64,000 nucleotides of DNA from Breviolum minutum Mf 1.05b.01 (lineage: Eukaryota; Sar; Dinophyceae; Suessiales; Symbiodiniaceae). The stretch covers positions 115,428-179,427 of the forward strand of contig DF239257.1 in NCBI GenBank assembly GCA_000507305.1, in the 5' to 3' direction. Every line of letters starts with the position of its first letter. Positions within the stretch are counted from its first letter, which is position 1. Positions 38,703 through 48,820 of the stretch are shown in pieces. Position numbers and translations under genes: made by a program. Below the pieces are notes generated by a model, which made no database searches, was not told the DNA's origin, and saw only the letters and a list, made by a program, of their open reading frames with translations.

Positions 38703-39411
38703 CCAAGATAAGGAGTTTACAGTAGACCCTAGCACCTCTGATTAAAAAAAAAACTTACAGGTGGCAATGTACCAGACGAGGATGGACAATTTCCCCAAAT
38801 CGAAGCTGATTTTGGAGGGCACACATCTTTAAAAAACCTGGAAGATGACTCCTAAATCGTCCAGAACTCATGTAACAATGAAACCAAAATGATCAATCGC
38901 CTCAGAAGGTTTCACGCCCTGTACCAAACTTTAAGTGTAAAGTTTGCAGTTTTCGGGCCTTGATTGACCGAAATCTTCTTCTGAACCTTTCAGGGTCTGC
39001 AAAATTGGGCGATTTGATGAACTTTTGTTGAAAAGTTGAGTATAGGGACTGAAAGGAAACACCACAAACCTCCCAAGAACTCCTTCAGAATGGATGAATG
39101 GCCGACCGTGAAGGGACGAGTTGGTGAGTTGGTGGCTTGTTGTTCCTGTACCTTCAACTGTGCCACCTTGTGGATTTTGTTTGCTCTTCCCTAAGAATCC
39201 TTTAAAACCACTCCAAAAAGGTGGCTATTTCTTGAGGATTCCCCAACAAAACACCACTGTTATACAGGTTCAAGTTCAGGGGCCCCTTCCATTGTCAGGG
39301 TCCTTGGGGAATTCTTAGGGTTACATCATATGGAGAAAAAACAACTCAACATCCTTATCAAGAGGATTCTGATCCACCACTTTGGGGATCAGATCCCCTA
39401 AATGAAATCAA
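38703..39411. other. Unassigned stretch
   Basis: No element family or supported gene. Confidence 0.3.
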
Positions 39412-39553
39412 CGGATTATTAATAGGTGATAGGTGATAGGTGGTAGGGACTTTTTTAAAACCCCCAAAACGAAGGCAAGGGCTATATAAGCGATATATAA
39501 TTATATATACTGACAATTTTGGGGGATTGTATACTACTGGTACCTACCAGGTA
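39412..39553. mobile_element. Family I-like element, diverged
   Basis: TTATTAATAGGTGATAGGTG, ATAGGTGGTAGGG on the left and GGGGGATTGTATACTACTGG, TACCTACCAGGTAATT on the right, with GATATATAATTATATATACT inside. The GATAGGT word is tandemly tripled. Confidence 0.5.
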
Positions 39554-39933
39554 ATTGAGTGTTATATACCTATATAATCGCCCAATCAGATTACCATTAT
39601 ATACCCATATTGGATTGTACGATTATATACCTGCCAATCCATTGATTTTCATCATTTTTTCCCACAATGATGCAGATCCATGTGCTCTTCCTGAAGAGTT
39701 TGGTTTGGGTGATGATGTCGCTCAAGGAGATACCCGAAGGCGCACCTTTTTTGGGCTGCAGTTGAAAAGATGAGAGTTTTTTCAGGCATAACAAGAGGGG
39801 AGTTGAGCTTTATACAATAATCACAGTTCAGCTATACACATGTTTTGTGATTTGAAACTTCGCGAGTACATTTGAAGTTTGCTTCCAAGTGTCTTAAGAT
39901 TTCCATTTTATTTCAAAAAACGTTATACACAGA
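39554..39933. other. Unassigned stretch
   Basis: A GATTATATACC/ATTATATACCC pair near 39590-39635 is repetitive. Otherwise nothing. Confidence 0.3.
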
Positions 39934-40036
39934 CTATCGCATGGGACTGGTTTGTATTTATCATACATTTATATCATGGTAAATTTGTAGGTAACGGTAA
40001 ATATACAATTTTTCCCATGGATCCGTCATGGGATAT
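39934..40036. mobile_element. Family D MITE
   Basis: CTATCGCATGGGACTGG on the left; GGTAACGGTAAATATACAAT and CCCATGGATCCGTCATGGGA, TAT on the right. The left terminus is degraded and the right one is complete. Confidence 0.7.
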
Positions 40037-40215
40037 CTAACGCTGGCCTTCAACGGTACTGGCTGTCACTGGGGTCTGGCTTGGCAGGTTGGCTCACCTG
40101 TCCCTTAAAGCCACAAGACACGACAGAGGCGGGGCGGCGGGATGTTCCTTCCGGGGAGCCGGGGTAGCCTGGGTTGGTACCTTTTTCATTGGTTGGGGAT
40201 CCCTAAATACATGAT
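40037..40215. other. Unassigned spacer
   Basis: GC-richer DNA between elements. GGTTGGGGATCC (40191) and AGTTGGGGATCC (40331) flank the next element as direct repeats. Confidence 0.35.
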
Positions 40216-40312
40216 CTAGGTGGTGGTTTCCAAGATTTTTTATTTCCACCCCTACTTGGGGAAGTGATTCAATTTGACTAACATTTATCAAATGGGTTGA
40301 AACCACCAACTA
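40216..40312. mobile_element. Family B MITE
   Basis: CTAGGTGGTGGTTTCCAAGA on the left, ATCAAATGGGTTGAAACCAC and CAACTA on the right. No exact 4-bp flank duplication, and the final G is changed. Confidence 0.85.
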
Positions 40313-40315
40313 CTT

Positions 40316-41025
40316 ATACCTGGTAGGTTAGTTGGGGATCCAAATTTTCCTACCGTAGGTAGGTGAAAAAAAGGCCTAACAATTGTCCGGGGTCGAGGAG
40401 GAATGGCAATGGGGCAACAAATCCTGTATGGTTTGAAGGGGGTTTAATAGAAATGTATGGTAATAATGAGTGATTTACCCATAAAGATTCATTGTTTGGG
40501 TTGGCAATATAATGACCCGTGTTTTGTTTTTCTTGGGGAAATGACCTGAAACAATTCAGAAACAGAGGGATTTGTTTTAAGTGAGGTTATAATCACTTGG
40601 TTTTGTGTGATCTTGATTCTTACAAAGAGTCAGTCAATGATCTTATGTATATCTAATTATAATATAAATATCTTGGATTTGTTGGACACACATGTCAAGC
40701 TATTTCACAGTGTCTCGAAAATGCGGGGTCTAGATTACACACGTGTACATTGTACATGTTTCAGCATGTTTTTTTCCATATTTTATATGGTGTCTGTCTA
40801 CCCCTAGCCATATTTGAAAGGATATACATTTTCCAAATTATGTTTTTTGGTATCTATTCGTCAATCTTCTGGGGTGTATCTATTTAAATTGTACATGGGC
40901 CCATCGCAACTTGGTAGCAGAGTGCCATTGGACAAAACGATGAAAACCATGATACGCTTTGAGACACAGCATTCTGCACCATGTGGGATCCTGACAGGCA
41001 CAATCATTAGTCATTATGATAGATC
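40316..41025. other. Unassigned stretch
   Basis: AT-rich. Two short plus frames (40607-40807 and 40814-41068) have no recognisable features. Confidence 0.3.
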
Positions 41026-41202
41026 ATATCAATGGTTGTTTCTGGTTCTCTTAATAGGTGGTAGGTGACATATAATCACCCAATTGGCAATATATAAGTG
41101 GTATATAAATGGTGTGATTATATACCACTTATATATTGCCAATTGGGTGATTATATATATCACCTACCACCTATTGAGGGAACCAGAAACAACCATTGAT
41201 AT
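41026..41202. mobile_element. Family I long-arm palindrome, best copy
   Basis: ATATCAATGGTTGTTTCTGG, TTCTCTTAATAGGTGGTAGG and ATAATCACCCAATTGGCAAT, ATATAAGTGG on the left, mirrored by CCACTTATATATTGCCAATT, GGGTGATTATATATATCACC and CAACCATTGATAT on the right. Arms are about 75 bp with few mismatches and the loop is under 20 bases. Confidence 0.92.
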
Positions 41203-41209
41203 ACCCTAA

Positions 41210-41288
41210 GGATCCATGTATGGCATATTTACCTACATTTGGGTGAATCTTTGACAAATGTAAGTAAATATACCAGTCCCATGGATCC
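41210..41288. mobile_element. Family D MITE, short form
   Basis: GGATCCATGTATGGCATATT, TACCTACATTTGG on the left; CAAATGTAAGTAAATATACC, AGTCCCATGGATCC on the right. Lies 7 bases after the Family I element. Confidence 0.85.
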
Positions 41289-41540
41289 AACGGGATTTTT
41301 CGGACATTCATTTTCCATAAACTCCCCAAAAACAACGAAAAAAAGAGAGATGGCTTTTTGAAGCCAAAGAAGCCCCGGAGAAACACACGCAGCTGAAGCT
41401 TTTCCATTGAGAGTCTGGAAGCTTCCTGGAAGGTTTTTTTTAAGGATAAACTGCACACCACCCCATCGCGATGATTGATCATTAAAAAACAGCCATTTCG
41501 GGGGGAAATCCAAGAATTCAAATTTTTATATGGTAGTTAT

Positions 41541-41680
41541 GAGGGTGCCCCCAATGCCACGTTCACCCCTCCAACAAATCAGGCCTTTTTTAAGGGATTA
41601 TCAACTACCATTCTCCCTTCAATTAGACCTTCTTAGGGCCGGCTATTTCTTCGGGGGAGGTGGCATTGGGGGGAGTCCCT
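41541..41680. mobile_element. MITE singleton, ends GTGCCCCCAATGCCAC
   Basis: GAGGGTGCCCCCAATGCCAC on the left and GAGGTGGCATTGGGGGGAGT on the right: about 17 bp of arms. CCTTTTTTAAGGG lies inside. Confidence 0.7.
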
Positions 41681-43137
41681 TCGGTTTCCCACGAGTACAT
41701 TGAGATGTCTACGTGTAACTTCACCATCCTAACGGCATTCTTTTTGGTGGAGGCATCCCCGGAAGTGGTGTCGCCACCCTTGCCCACCTTGGAAGCGGAG
41801 AGGTGTGGACTTTTGCTTGGGGGGGACTGGAGGTGGAAGAAAGGGGTGACTGATCATCTGCAAAAACACAGGGTGAAGCACCGAATGTTGATGGATTTTT
41901 TGTGTACTATATTCGTTTCTTGATGTATATAATATAACATCAATAAAGGTAAACATGACATGTTGGGTAATCACAACTTGATAATTGTAACTTTGTTGGG
42001 AGGTATAATATAAATTATATTGTTAGGCGATCAGGGGAAATTTTTCCAAAATACATAACAAAGTGTGATATGCTTTGGTGATTTTTTGTTGTTTTTAGGT
42101 GATTTTATATAGGTGGAAACCGGCCGAGGAGCACGGGAATCATACGCCGTATCTAACTATTTACAGCGGGAAACGGCAGTTGCTCTACCCTCAAAGAGAA
42201 AAAAACAACTTGACGTATTTTTGGTGAACGTATGTGCGTTGATTCATTAATTATATATATATATATGATTACATACAATATACATCAAGCATATATAGGC
42301 AAATATATTCTACTACACTATGTCAACAACATGGTGAAACTCGTAGCAAACTTCTCCAGTTGTGAGTTGGGATTTTCGCCGAAAATTTCCTCCAGGCACC
42401 CAGTGGAAGCAGTTCCAGCGGACGCCCGGAAAACCTGGAACGTCGGAACCAGCTGAGCAGCATCAAAACCCACGGGTTTTTTTCACCTGAAAAGATGTTT
42501 GAGACAACACAAAAACCAAAGGAAAAAGTTGCCAGTAATAGTCACCAGAGTTTTTTTTTACTTTTGGATCACCACTTTTGTTATTGTTTGCTGTTTAGTT
42601 TCTTTTAGCAACACATCAAATTGGGGAAATTGCATTGTTTTTGTTTTTTTTTCTCCATGTCTTAGCCATTGGCCCCCAGCTTACCCCGTTTTTTTTCCTC
42701 CCTGGAACGAAGGACAAGAAAAAAACATCGTATCTGAAATTTCAGGAAATTTGGAAGATTTTCGAGTTTTGCACTTGTTTTTTTTTGGAAAAGGGAATCC
42801 CTATCAAAGGTGTTAAACTAGTTTTCCTGAAGTTTAACAGTCTTTAAACTGAGTTTGGACAAATTGTATTACATACTAAAAGTATTATGAATTATGTAAA
42901 TTATCCAAGACCAAATTGATTTTATCAAACGCGTGAATCCACCATGTGGATCTACAAATTCAAAGCACACAACAAACACATTTGAATGTCTGAGAGAATC
43001 AATCTTGCTGTTCTCAAGATCTCTTTACACATCTACCCGTAATTTGCCTTCCAAACTACCCCCATTTCTGGTAGAGTTCCCGATTGAGCTTGATTTTTTT
43101 GGAGTCTAAAATGAAATTGTTTTTGATTACATTCCAA
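41681..43137. other. Unassigned stretch
   Basis: About 1.4 kb with no full element. GTTAAACTAGTTTTCCTGAA followed by GTTTAACAG near 42809 is a short inverted repeat with Family L wording. AT runs lie at about 42251-42267. Frames on both strands are unremarkable. Confidence 0.35.
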
Positions 43138-43232
43138 ACCCATAGGATCCATGTATGGTATATTACCATAAAATTCAACCTAAGATACGTATACATATAT
43201 CTATATATATTTATACATATATACCATCCTAT
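43138..43232. mobile_element. Family D MITE, right arm AT-expanded
   Basis: ACCCATAGGATCCATGTATG, GTATATTACCATAAAA on the left; a TATATATATTTATACATATA expansion and ACCATCCTATG on the right. Confidence 0.7.
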
Positions 43233-43293
43233 GAAAAAACATGTGAATCTCCCCAAAAACCAAAACGATCTCCAAAACGAAAAAAAACATCAC

Positions 43294-43408
43294 CTATATG
43301 GGTGTTTCAAAAAATAGTGGTACCCCCAAATCATCCTTTTTAACAGGGTGTTCCATTATTTTCACCATCCATTTTGGGGTACCTCTATTTTTGGGAAACA
43401 CCCATATA
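43294..43408. mobile_element. Family E MITE
   Basis: CTATATGGGTGTTTCAAAAA, ATAGTGGTACCCCC on the left; TTTTGGGGTACCTC, TTTTTGGGAAACACCCATAT and AC on the right. Confidence 0.85.
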
Positions 43409-43466
43409 CCTGAATCTTCCAACATGTGTAAAATGTGTGCCTATTTTTGGAAACACCCATATACCT
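43405..43466. repeat. Family F left end joined to a second Family E right end
   Basis: TATACCTGAATCTTCCAACA, TGTGTAAAATGTGTGCC is the left part of Family F. It then runs into CTATTTTTGGAAACACCCAT and ATACC, a repeat of the Family E right end that lies 60 bases earlier. Confidence 0.65.
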
Positions 43467-43567
43467 CAAAGCCTTTCACGTGGTTTTTGGCATCCAGGTG
43501 GAAGATCTGGATACTTTGATGGATCAGGCCTCGGCCTCGGGGATGTTTTTTTTTTTTTCGAATGGCC

Positions 43568-43770
43568 ATGATGGGATCCCATGGGACGCATGATATATTT
43601 ACCTACCAGCATCTTCCAAGGGGTTCTGTTTGGATCCAAGGGATGGTGTAAGGGCACCCCTTATCATCCATGACCCGCACCCTTTGGAAGATCCAGGTAC
43701 ATAAAATGGTTAATTCCTATGGTAAATGTAGGTTTTTGAATATACCATGTTTCCATGGGATCCTATGGGA
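43568..43770. mobile_element. Family D element interrupted by Family F
   Basis: GATGGGATCCCATGGGACGC, ATGATATATTTACCTA on the left to 43605; CATAAAATGG, GGTAAATGTAGG, GAATATACCATG and TTCCATGGGATCCTATGGGA on the right from 43700. Confidence 0.85.
43604..43699. mobile_element. Family F MITE nested in Family D, TA duplication
   Basis: TACCAGCATCTTCCAAGGGG on the left, GCACCCTTTGGAAGATCCAG and GTA on the right. Deleting the element with one TA restores TTTACCTACATAAAATGG, the normal Family D interior. Confidence 0.9.
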
Positions 43771-43785
43771 TTTGAACAAGACAAA

Positions 43786-43901
43786 TACTCCCCTGAAACT
43801 AAGATGTTTGATGAACAAAGTAATCCCAAAAGGAAAGGATCAAATTTCCAGTTGCATCAATTTGCTTCAGTGCTTTTTTACTGTTAGTTTGAGGGAGGGT
43901 A
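43786..43901. mobile_element. Family A MITE
   Basis: TACTCCCCTGAAACTAAGAT on the left, TTTACTGTTAGTTTGAGGGA and GGGTA on the right, TA borders; AAAAGGAAAGGATCAAATTT inside. Confidence 0.8.
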
Positions 43902-44097
43902 GTTTGCTGGGATGATTTTGGATGGATGATCAGATGTTTTTTTTTCTTGATGGATTGTTTTTAGAGGTGAGCACCTTTGAGAGTGTGTTGTTTCAAACAC
44001 ATTTATATACCCACCCGAGCAAAAGGTGTTTGGAAGACTAGGGATGTGAAGAGATTTTTAGGGGGAGTCCTGCCGTCATTACAAACATTTTCAATCT
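43902..44097. other. Unassigned spacer
   Basis: Nothing recognised. Confidence 0.3.
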
Positions 44098-44287
44098 ACA
44101 CCCCTCGAAGTTTACTCCCCCTGGCCTCCCCTGAAGCTAACATAGGCAGAGTGTGCCCTTGAAACATAAGCCCAGGTCAAAACATCCCCAAAAGGGAAGC
44201 TGGAAGCGAAGCTGAATCGAAACTCCCGTTTTCTCCCTATGAATTTTGGGAGGCAACCTCCATCTTAGTTTTAGAGGCCGGTGTATC
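44098..44287. mobile_element. Family A/L-type MITE with doubled left end
   Basis: TACACCCCTCGAAGTTTACT (Family L wording) is followed 20 bases later by GGCCTCCCCTGAAGCTAACA (Family A wording). The right end is CATCTTAGTTTTAGAGGCCG, GTGTA. It may be one element inside another, or an end duplication. Confidence 0.5.
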
Positions 44288-44905
44288 ATCTAATAAGATT
44301 TAAGTCATCCAACTTGCCAATGTCAGTTTGACTTGCCCCCAATTAATGACCTTCAAAATCATCAAAAACAAGTTTTTAATACGCGGGGACTTAAACCTGC
44401 GCATACCTTTCCCCTGGGAAGGATGCAGAAACTTTGGGGATCTGTTTCAAAGTGGACTTCCGCTGTGAAAGAGATTCCGTGGTTTTGCAGAACATGAAGG
44501 AAAAATTAAATTTAGGATTGAGGTTAGAGTATAGCTTCATCGTTTCTGCTTTGGGGGCCCCGATAATTCTGGGTGCGTACACCCCTTGGGAAGAATGCCT
44601 TGGAAAAAGACCCTTTCTTTTAGCAAGAGACACCTTGGATACTTCATGATACTTCCAGTTGTCAAAGCTATGGCTATACCTTCTATCCGCCAAAAATCTG
44701 ACAAAAAATCCAAAGTTTCGATTGAAGTTTCGGATTCAAACTAAACCCATCAAGCATTTTTGTAGTAATCCCTGGAAGTCCCTGGCCACCATTTTTTAGT
44801 CCAGTTGGTTTTCGAGTTCCACCTTTTTTTGTTGGTAAGGTTTATCATCATCCAAAAGGTTTCCTACCATTTTTTAAACTGGTGGCGTGCCGACTTCCAG
44901 GGTAA
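44288..44905. other. Unassigned stretch
   Basis: Opposed frames at 44391-44693 minus and 44434-44649 plus cover the same DNA; neither has recognisable features. Confidence 0.3.
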
Positions 44906-44909
44906 TAGT

Positions 44910-44961
44910 CTGGTTGGTGGTTTCAAAGTTTTTTTTCAAATGGGTTGAAACCACCAACCAG
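44910..44961. mobile_element. Minimal 52-bp Family B hairpin with TAGT duplication
   Basis: CTGGTTGGTGGTTTCAAAGT on the left and CAAATGGGTTGAAACCACCA, ACCAG on the right, with only a T run between. The whole usual centre (TTCACCCC, TTGGGGAAGATG) is missing. TAGT lies at 44906-44909 and 44962-44965. Confidence 0.9.
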
Positions 44962-45258
44962 TAGTCATATATTAAATCATCCCATATCTCACCGCTTCTT
45001 CCATTGAAAAGACAGTGAAAAGCCGCAGGTGCTTGGGATGGCTCCCAGTATGGGTCGCATGCGAAGCATTCAGAGTCGCGATGCTGCGCCAGCACGACAG
45101 GCAAGAGATCGACTGACGTAGTGAAACAAGGGGGCACTGGTTGTTTAGCTTAGATATATGATACCTGGATCTTCTCAACCGGGGTACCCCTTAAATTCCA
45201 TGATATCAGTTTTGGTTGACGTATGGCTTAGATTTAAATGGGGCATATCGGGGGAACA
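44962..45258. other. Mostly unassigned
   Basis: GATACCTGGATCTTCTCAAC near 45169 is a Family F left-end fragment. Confidence 0.35.
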
Positions 45259-45354
45259 TACCTGGATCTTCCGAAATTGTGTGTAACATTTGTGTCTTTT
45301 TTCCAAAAAACCTACCCAAAGGCAGAATTTTTCCGTATTTGGAAGATCCAGGTA
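45259..45354. mobile_element. Family F MITE
   Basis: TACCTGGATCTTCCGAAATT on the left, CCGTATTTGGAAGATCCAGG and TA on the right. An inner pair is AACATTTGTGTCTTTT with AAAGGCAGAATTTTT. Confidence 0.9.
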
Positions 45355-45549
45355 TATATTATACTATACATACATTACCCTTTCCCTGAAAGTCCAATAC
45401 CAAACAAAGAATGGTCTTTAGGATGATCCATGTAAAGGATTCTCTACTACCAAAGCGGAAGGTTTAGTCTTTGGACTCTGGGCTTGGTAAAAATAACATT
45501 TTGAATCCAAAGTCATGGAGGTGAATTGAAGATGATTTGCCTTTCCAAT

Positions 45550-45631
45550 CACATCCATGTCTAGTATATTTCACTACATTTACCATCAAAATCAACCAAA
45601 TGTAGGTAAATATACCATACATGGATGGTAT
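45550..45631. mobile_element. Family D MITE, CATCCATG subtype
   Basis: CACATCCATGTCTAGTATAT, TTCACTACATTTACC on the left; AAATGTAGGTAAATATACC and ATACATGGATGGTATG on the right. Confidence 0.85.
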
Positions 45632-45654
45632 GGTTTTTCCAAGAGATGATTTTG

Positions 45655-45773
45655 AGGTTCCAGGGAATTATATCCTATATAAGATTAGGTTTATAATAAG
45701 CCATGAAGTCAAGATCCGGGAAGCCTAAACAACCAGGGTATTGTTGTTTCCATGTTTTTTCTGAAGTGGCTCA
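45655..45773. mobile_element. Family G element, worn
   Basis: TATATAAGATTAGGTTTATA, ATAAGCCATGAAGTCAAGAT, CCTAAACAACCAGGGTATTG and a tail GTTTTTTCTGAAGTGGCTC. Internal order is scrambled relative to the complete copies. Confidence 0.4.
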
Positions 45774-45924
45774 AGACCGATACTCATCGAACGGGAATCT
45801 AAGGGTACCACCCTCTAGGTGGTGATTTCAATCATCAGCCATCATGTGTTTTGTTTTTTTTGTTGCTGGCCGGGGGTGTGACACACAAAAAGTTGGTTTC
45901 AAATCCTGCAAATTGCGGGTGGCC

Positions 45925-45989
45925 CCAAAAAAGGACGTTTCATAATCTTCCAACCATGAAGTTTTCAAGGGCGAACAGGTAGTTTCAGG
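45925..45989. repeat. Family A, right part
   Basis: TAATCTTCCAACCATGAAGT, TTTCAAGGGCGAACAGGTAG and TTTCAGGGAGTGTA. No matching left end. A Family B left-end scrap (CTCTAGGTGGTGATTTCAA) lies at about 45812. Confidence 0.5.
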
Positions 45990-46244
45990 GAGTGTAACAG
46001 GAAACGCTTCTTTCTACGTGGCTGGATGAATGTTTACCCGCTTATCAACTGAAGGGTGGGAGCAACGGGAACGAAAACTTTGAGTGGTTTGGGAGCCATG
46101 TTTTGCAAGAATTGGTGAAGCAATTGCACTCTTAAAACTAGCACGGCAGGCTGGACAATCACAATCCTTCCCTGTAAAACAAAGTCGTTGAGTTTGAAAT
46201 TGCCAAAAGACAGTTCAACCACTAGGAAAAAACCCTTGAATTAA
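45990..46244. other. Unassigned stretch
   Basis: Nothing recognised on either strand. Confidence 0.3.
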
Positions 46245-46356
46245 TACCCTCCCTAAAACTAGCACAGCCCCTGAAAATAAAGTTTCCCAAAAGGAAATTA
46301 GTATTCCAAGCATCCATTTTCAGGTGCGAACTGTTAGTTTCAGGGAGAGTCGGGTA
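46245..46356. mobile_element. Family A MITE
   Basis: TACCCTCCCTAAAACTAGCA, CAGCCCCTGAAAATAAAG on the left; CATTTTCAGGTGCGAACTGT, TAGTTTCAGGGAGAG and TCGGGTA on the right. Confidence 0.8.
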
Positions 46357-46502
46357 GTTGTTTTATTTAAAAGAATCCCGGCCAAGAGCTCAGTCTTGTA
46401 CTGTTTGGGAGTTTTTTCCTCCCAATTTTTTGTGCCAAAGATGTGTGGTCCAAAGAAAGGAAAAAAAATGGGGGTCAAAAACATGCAGCAAGAAACTTGA
46501 AC

Positions 46503-46640
46503 TTGGATGTCCCAGGAAGTTGGGATGAATAGTTTGAAAAATGGGTTATAACTTATAACTTATAACCTACTTGCAAGTCGGGCATAGTGGGGTATAACCC
46601 ACTTACTATAACCTTTGATCCTAACTTCCTGGGAAAATCC
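46503..46640. mobile_element. Family H MITE
   Basis: TTGGATGTCCCAGGAAGTTG, GGATG on the left, GATCCTAACTTCCTGGGAAA and ATCC on the right. TTATAACTTATAACTTATAA inside is a small tandem. Confidence 0.75.
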
Positions 46641-47003
46641 GATTATCTTTCTACCTTAACGGGCCCAGATTCAAACTTCAGGTTTAGCGGTGGTGGGTAC
46701 TCTTACGTGAAGTCGTCACGTTCTTTTTGTCGCTATCATTTAAGTAAGTGCGGGGTTCACCCGGCGATTTTCACGTGTCAAACCTCCCCCAAAAACTGGC
46801 GGAACATAAAATTTCCCAAGGACCGACCTTGATGGGTGTCAACATGGAGAAATGGTTTTCCAACCTCCCATTTCGGCAGGCGGCGAGAAAATTATTGGCA
46901 CACAATGAAGGAGTTTCGCAGCAACGCTGGAACAGTGGTGGCTAAAAGAACCATGGGATTTCCGGTGTCAAGGAAAAGGTTGGAGTTTTTGATTTAATCT
47001 GCA
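46641..47003. other. Unassigned stretch
   Basis: Short plus frames only. Confidence 0.3.
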
Positions 47004-47175
47004 TACAAGGTGGGCCCATACTAGTTATACATGGTGTTTGAACTTCTCTAAGTAGGTGTTTAACCCCAGTTGCCCATTTATAAGGATATTTATAGGGGTT
47101 CCAACCCCATTTTAGTAAGTGGTTAATAGCCATGGTAAATAAGTCCCCTAAATAGGGTTGTTCCCCTTCCAAATG
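47004..47175. repeat. Family J element, left end and worn remainder
   Basis: TACAAGGTGGGCCCATACTA, GTTATACATGG on the left, then TTTATAAGGATATTTATAGG and AACCCCATTTTAGTAAGTGG. A right CCCACCTTGT is not found; CCCCTTCCAAATGG near 47165 may be its degraded form. Confidence 0.5.
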
Positions 47176-47315
47176 GTTTAAATGGCTTATACATAGCCCC
47201 TTACCTGTTTGAGCCTTTCCCCAGCCATTTACTAACTAGAATGATCCTCCAAATACCCCATCCGAACACTTGAGACTCAGGCTTCAAAAACGTGGTTATG
47301 CTTGGAAAACCATGA

Positions 47316-47413
47316 CTAGTTGGTGGTTTCAAACATTTTTTATTTTCACCCCTATTTGGGGCAATGATCCATTTTGACTACTATTTTTCAAATGGGTCGA
47401 AACCACCAACCAG
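47316..47413. mobile_element. Family B MITE with ATGA target duplication
   Basis: CTAGTTGGTGGTTTCAAACA on the left, TTTTTCAAATGGGTCGAAAC, CACCAACCAG on the right. ATGA at 47312-47315 and 47414-47417. Confidence 0.9.
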
Positions 47414-47417
47414 ATGA

Positions 47418-48571
47418 CTTTCCATGACTTTGTTTTAGTTCCTTTTTCCAGGCGCCATGTTTTTTTTAAAGAATCTCTTTGGAAGGCCAACCTCGCCACA
47501 AAGTCGTTGTGTCGTTTTGTTGTTTTTTTGGTGCCATGGGTTTCCAAGTTTCCAAGTAGTCCCTTTTTTAGAGCTCACTTTCAGGGAGAAAATCCTAAGA
47601 TTGTTTTGGAAATCCCCCTTTAAAAGCACCCTAAGATTGGTACCACCTGAGTCTAGAAGCATGGAGATACACTTAGACAGTATCTATATATAATCTTGTG
47701 GTACTAGTACATAGGTACATATATACATGCATATATTATATATTATGAATATCTATATATATATATATATGAATATACGTGTATGTATGTGTGTTCGTTT
47801 CTGGTCGTTTTATTTTGCATGAAACCTACATGCGTTGACATCCTACGTTCCAGCGGTTGCTTGCCACAACTCTCTACGACTCCAGAACTCTCATAGGGAA
47901 AATGGTGGGAAACCCCCTTGGGATGGAGGGCCTCTAGTTGTTCAACCTGCCTGTTGGAGCCATTTGTTCAAGGGGATTTGTTCGGACCTAATAAATAGCT
48001 ACGTGATATACGGGAAACGCGAAAATACATGAGGTTGAAAATTAAGGGCCCACCATCCCAGGGGTTTTCCCACCATTTTCCCTATGAAACTCTGATTAAG
48101 TGTGTGGGTTTGCTTACTTTTTTGTACATATCTCCAGCGTAGGCGTAGAAAGATGTTTTTTTGCTGAAAGAAATCTTGTAGGAGATGATGCTTGGGCTGC
48201 TCCGGTTTGGGCCCCTGGTGACGTGGGGAGCATAGGTATACAGTAAACATGTATTTATGTCTATATTTAGATATACAGATACAAGATAGAGAGACCTTGG
48301 GGTACTGTTTACTCGCTCCTATCGAACGAACTAGATATGTAAGTCAATTAGACTTGCCAATCACATATTCAATCCAAGTAAAAAACTATATTTATATAGT
48401 TGAATTCACAGTATATAGAATATTAAAAACATAATATATTTACAATTGTCTAAAAAAAAAGTCCAAATTTGGGGTCTTTTGACCATTTTGGTTTCAGGGG
48501 TTTTTTCACAGGTAATTTATGAGTTTCTCCTTCCTGGGCTTCCCTCTCCGCCTTTGGGGGCCCACCAGGGA
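47418..48571. other. Mostly unassigned; AT-rich runs
   Basis: Simple AT repeats lie at about 47680-47790, with TATGTATGTGTG after them. Frames near 47414-47693 are opposed on both strands. 48240-48460 is AT-rich with no features. Confidence 0.35.
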
Positions 48572-48676
48572 AACCCTCCAGGGAACGAACAGATCCCCCT
48601 ACCCTTTGGCACTTTTTGAGTCGATAATTTGGCGAACTTCCCCAGGTGGGAAGATGTGAATTTTTCTGGGAGGGTA
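48572..48676. mobile_element. Family A-type MITE, diverged
   Basis: AACCCTCCAGGGAACGAACA on the left and GAATTTTTCTGGGAGGGTA on the right. The right border TA coincides with the start of the Family D remnant. Confidence 0.5.
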
Positions 48677-48757
48677 TTTACCTACTAATTTACCCATAAA
48701 AGTCAACTCTTCATGTAGGCAAATATACCGTTCGTCCCATGGATCCGTCATGGGATT
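48675..48757. repeat. Family D element, left end lost
   Basis: TATTTACCTACTAATTTACC, CTTCATGTAGGCAAATATAC and CCCATGGATCCGTCATGGGA. The outer left arm is replaced by the Family A-type copy, which may have inserted at the TA in the arm. Confidence 0.65.
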
Positions 48758-48766
48758 TAATGTAGT

Positions 48767-48820
48767 TTTGCTAAGTCCAGCTGCTTCGTGAACTTAGCAA
48801 AGCTACGTGGACTTAGCAAT
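48767..48820. other. Local inverted repeats GCTAAGTCCA
   Basis: TTTGCTAAGTCCA, then GAACTTAGCAAAG and TGGACTTAGCA: one forward and two inverted copies of the same word, so alternative hairpins are possible. It lies at the edge of the element-poor island. Confidence 0.5.
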
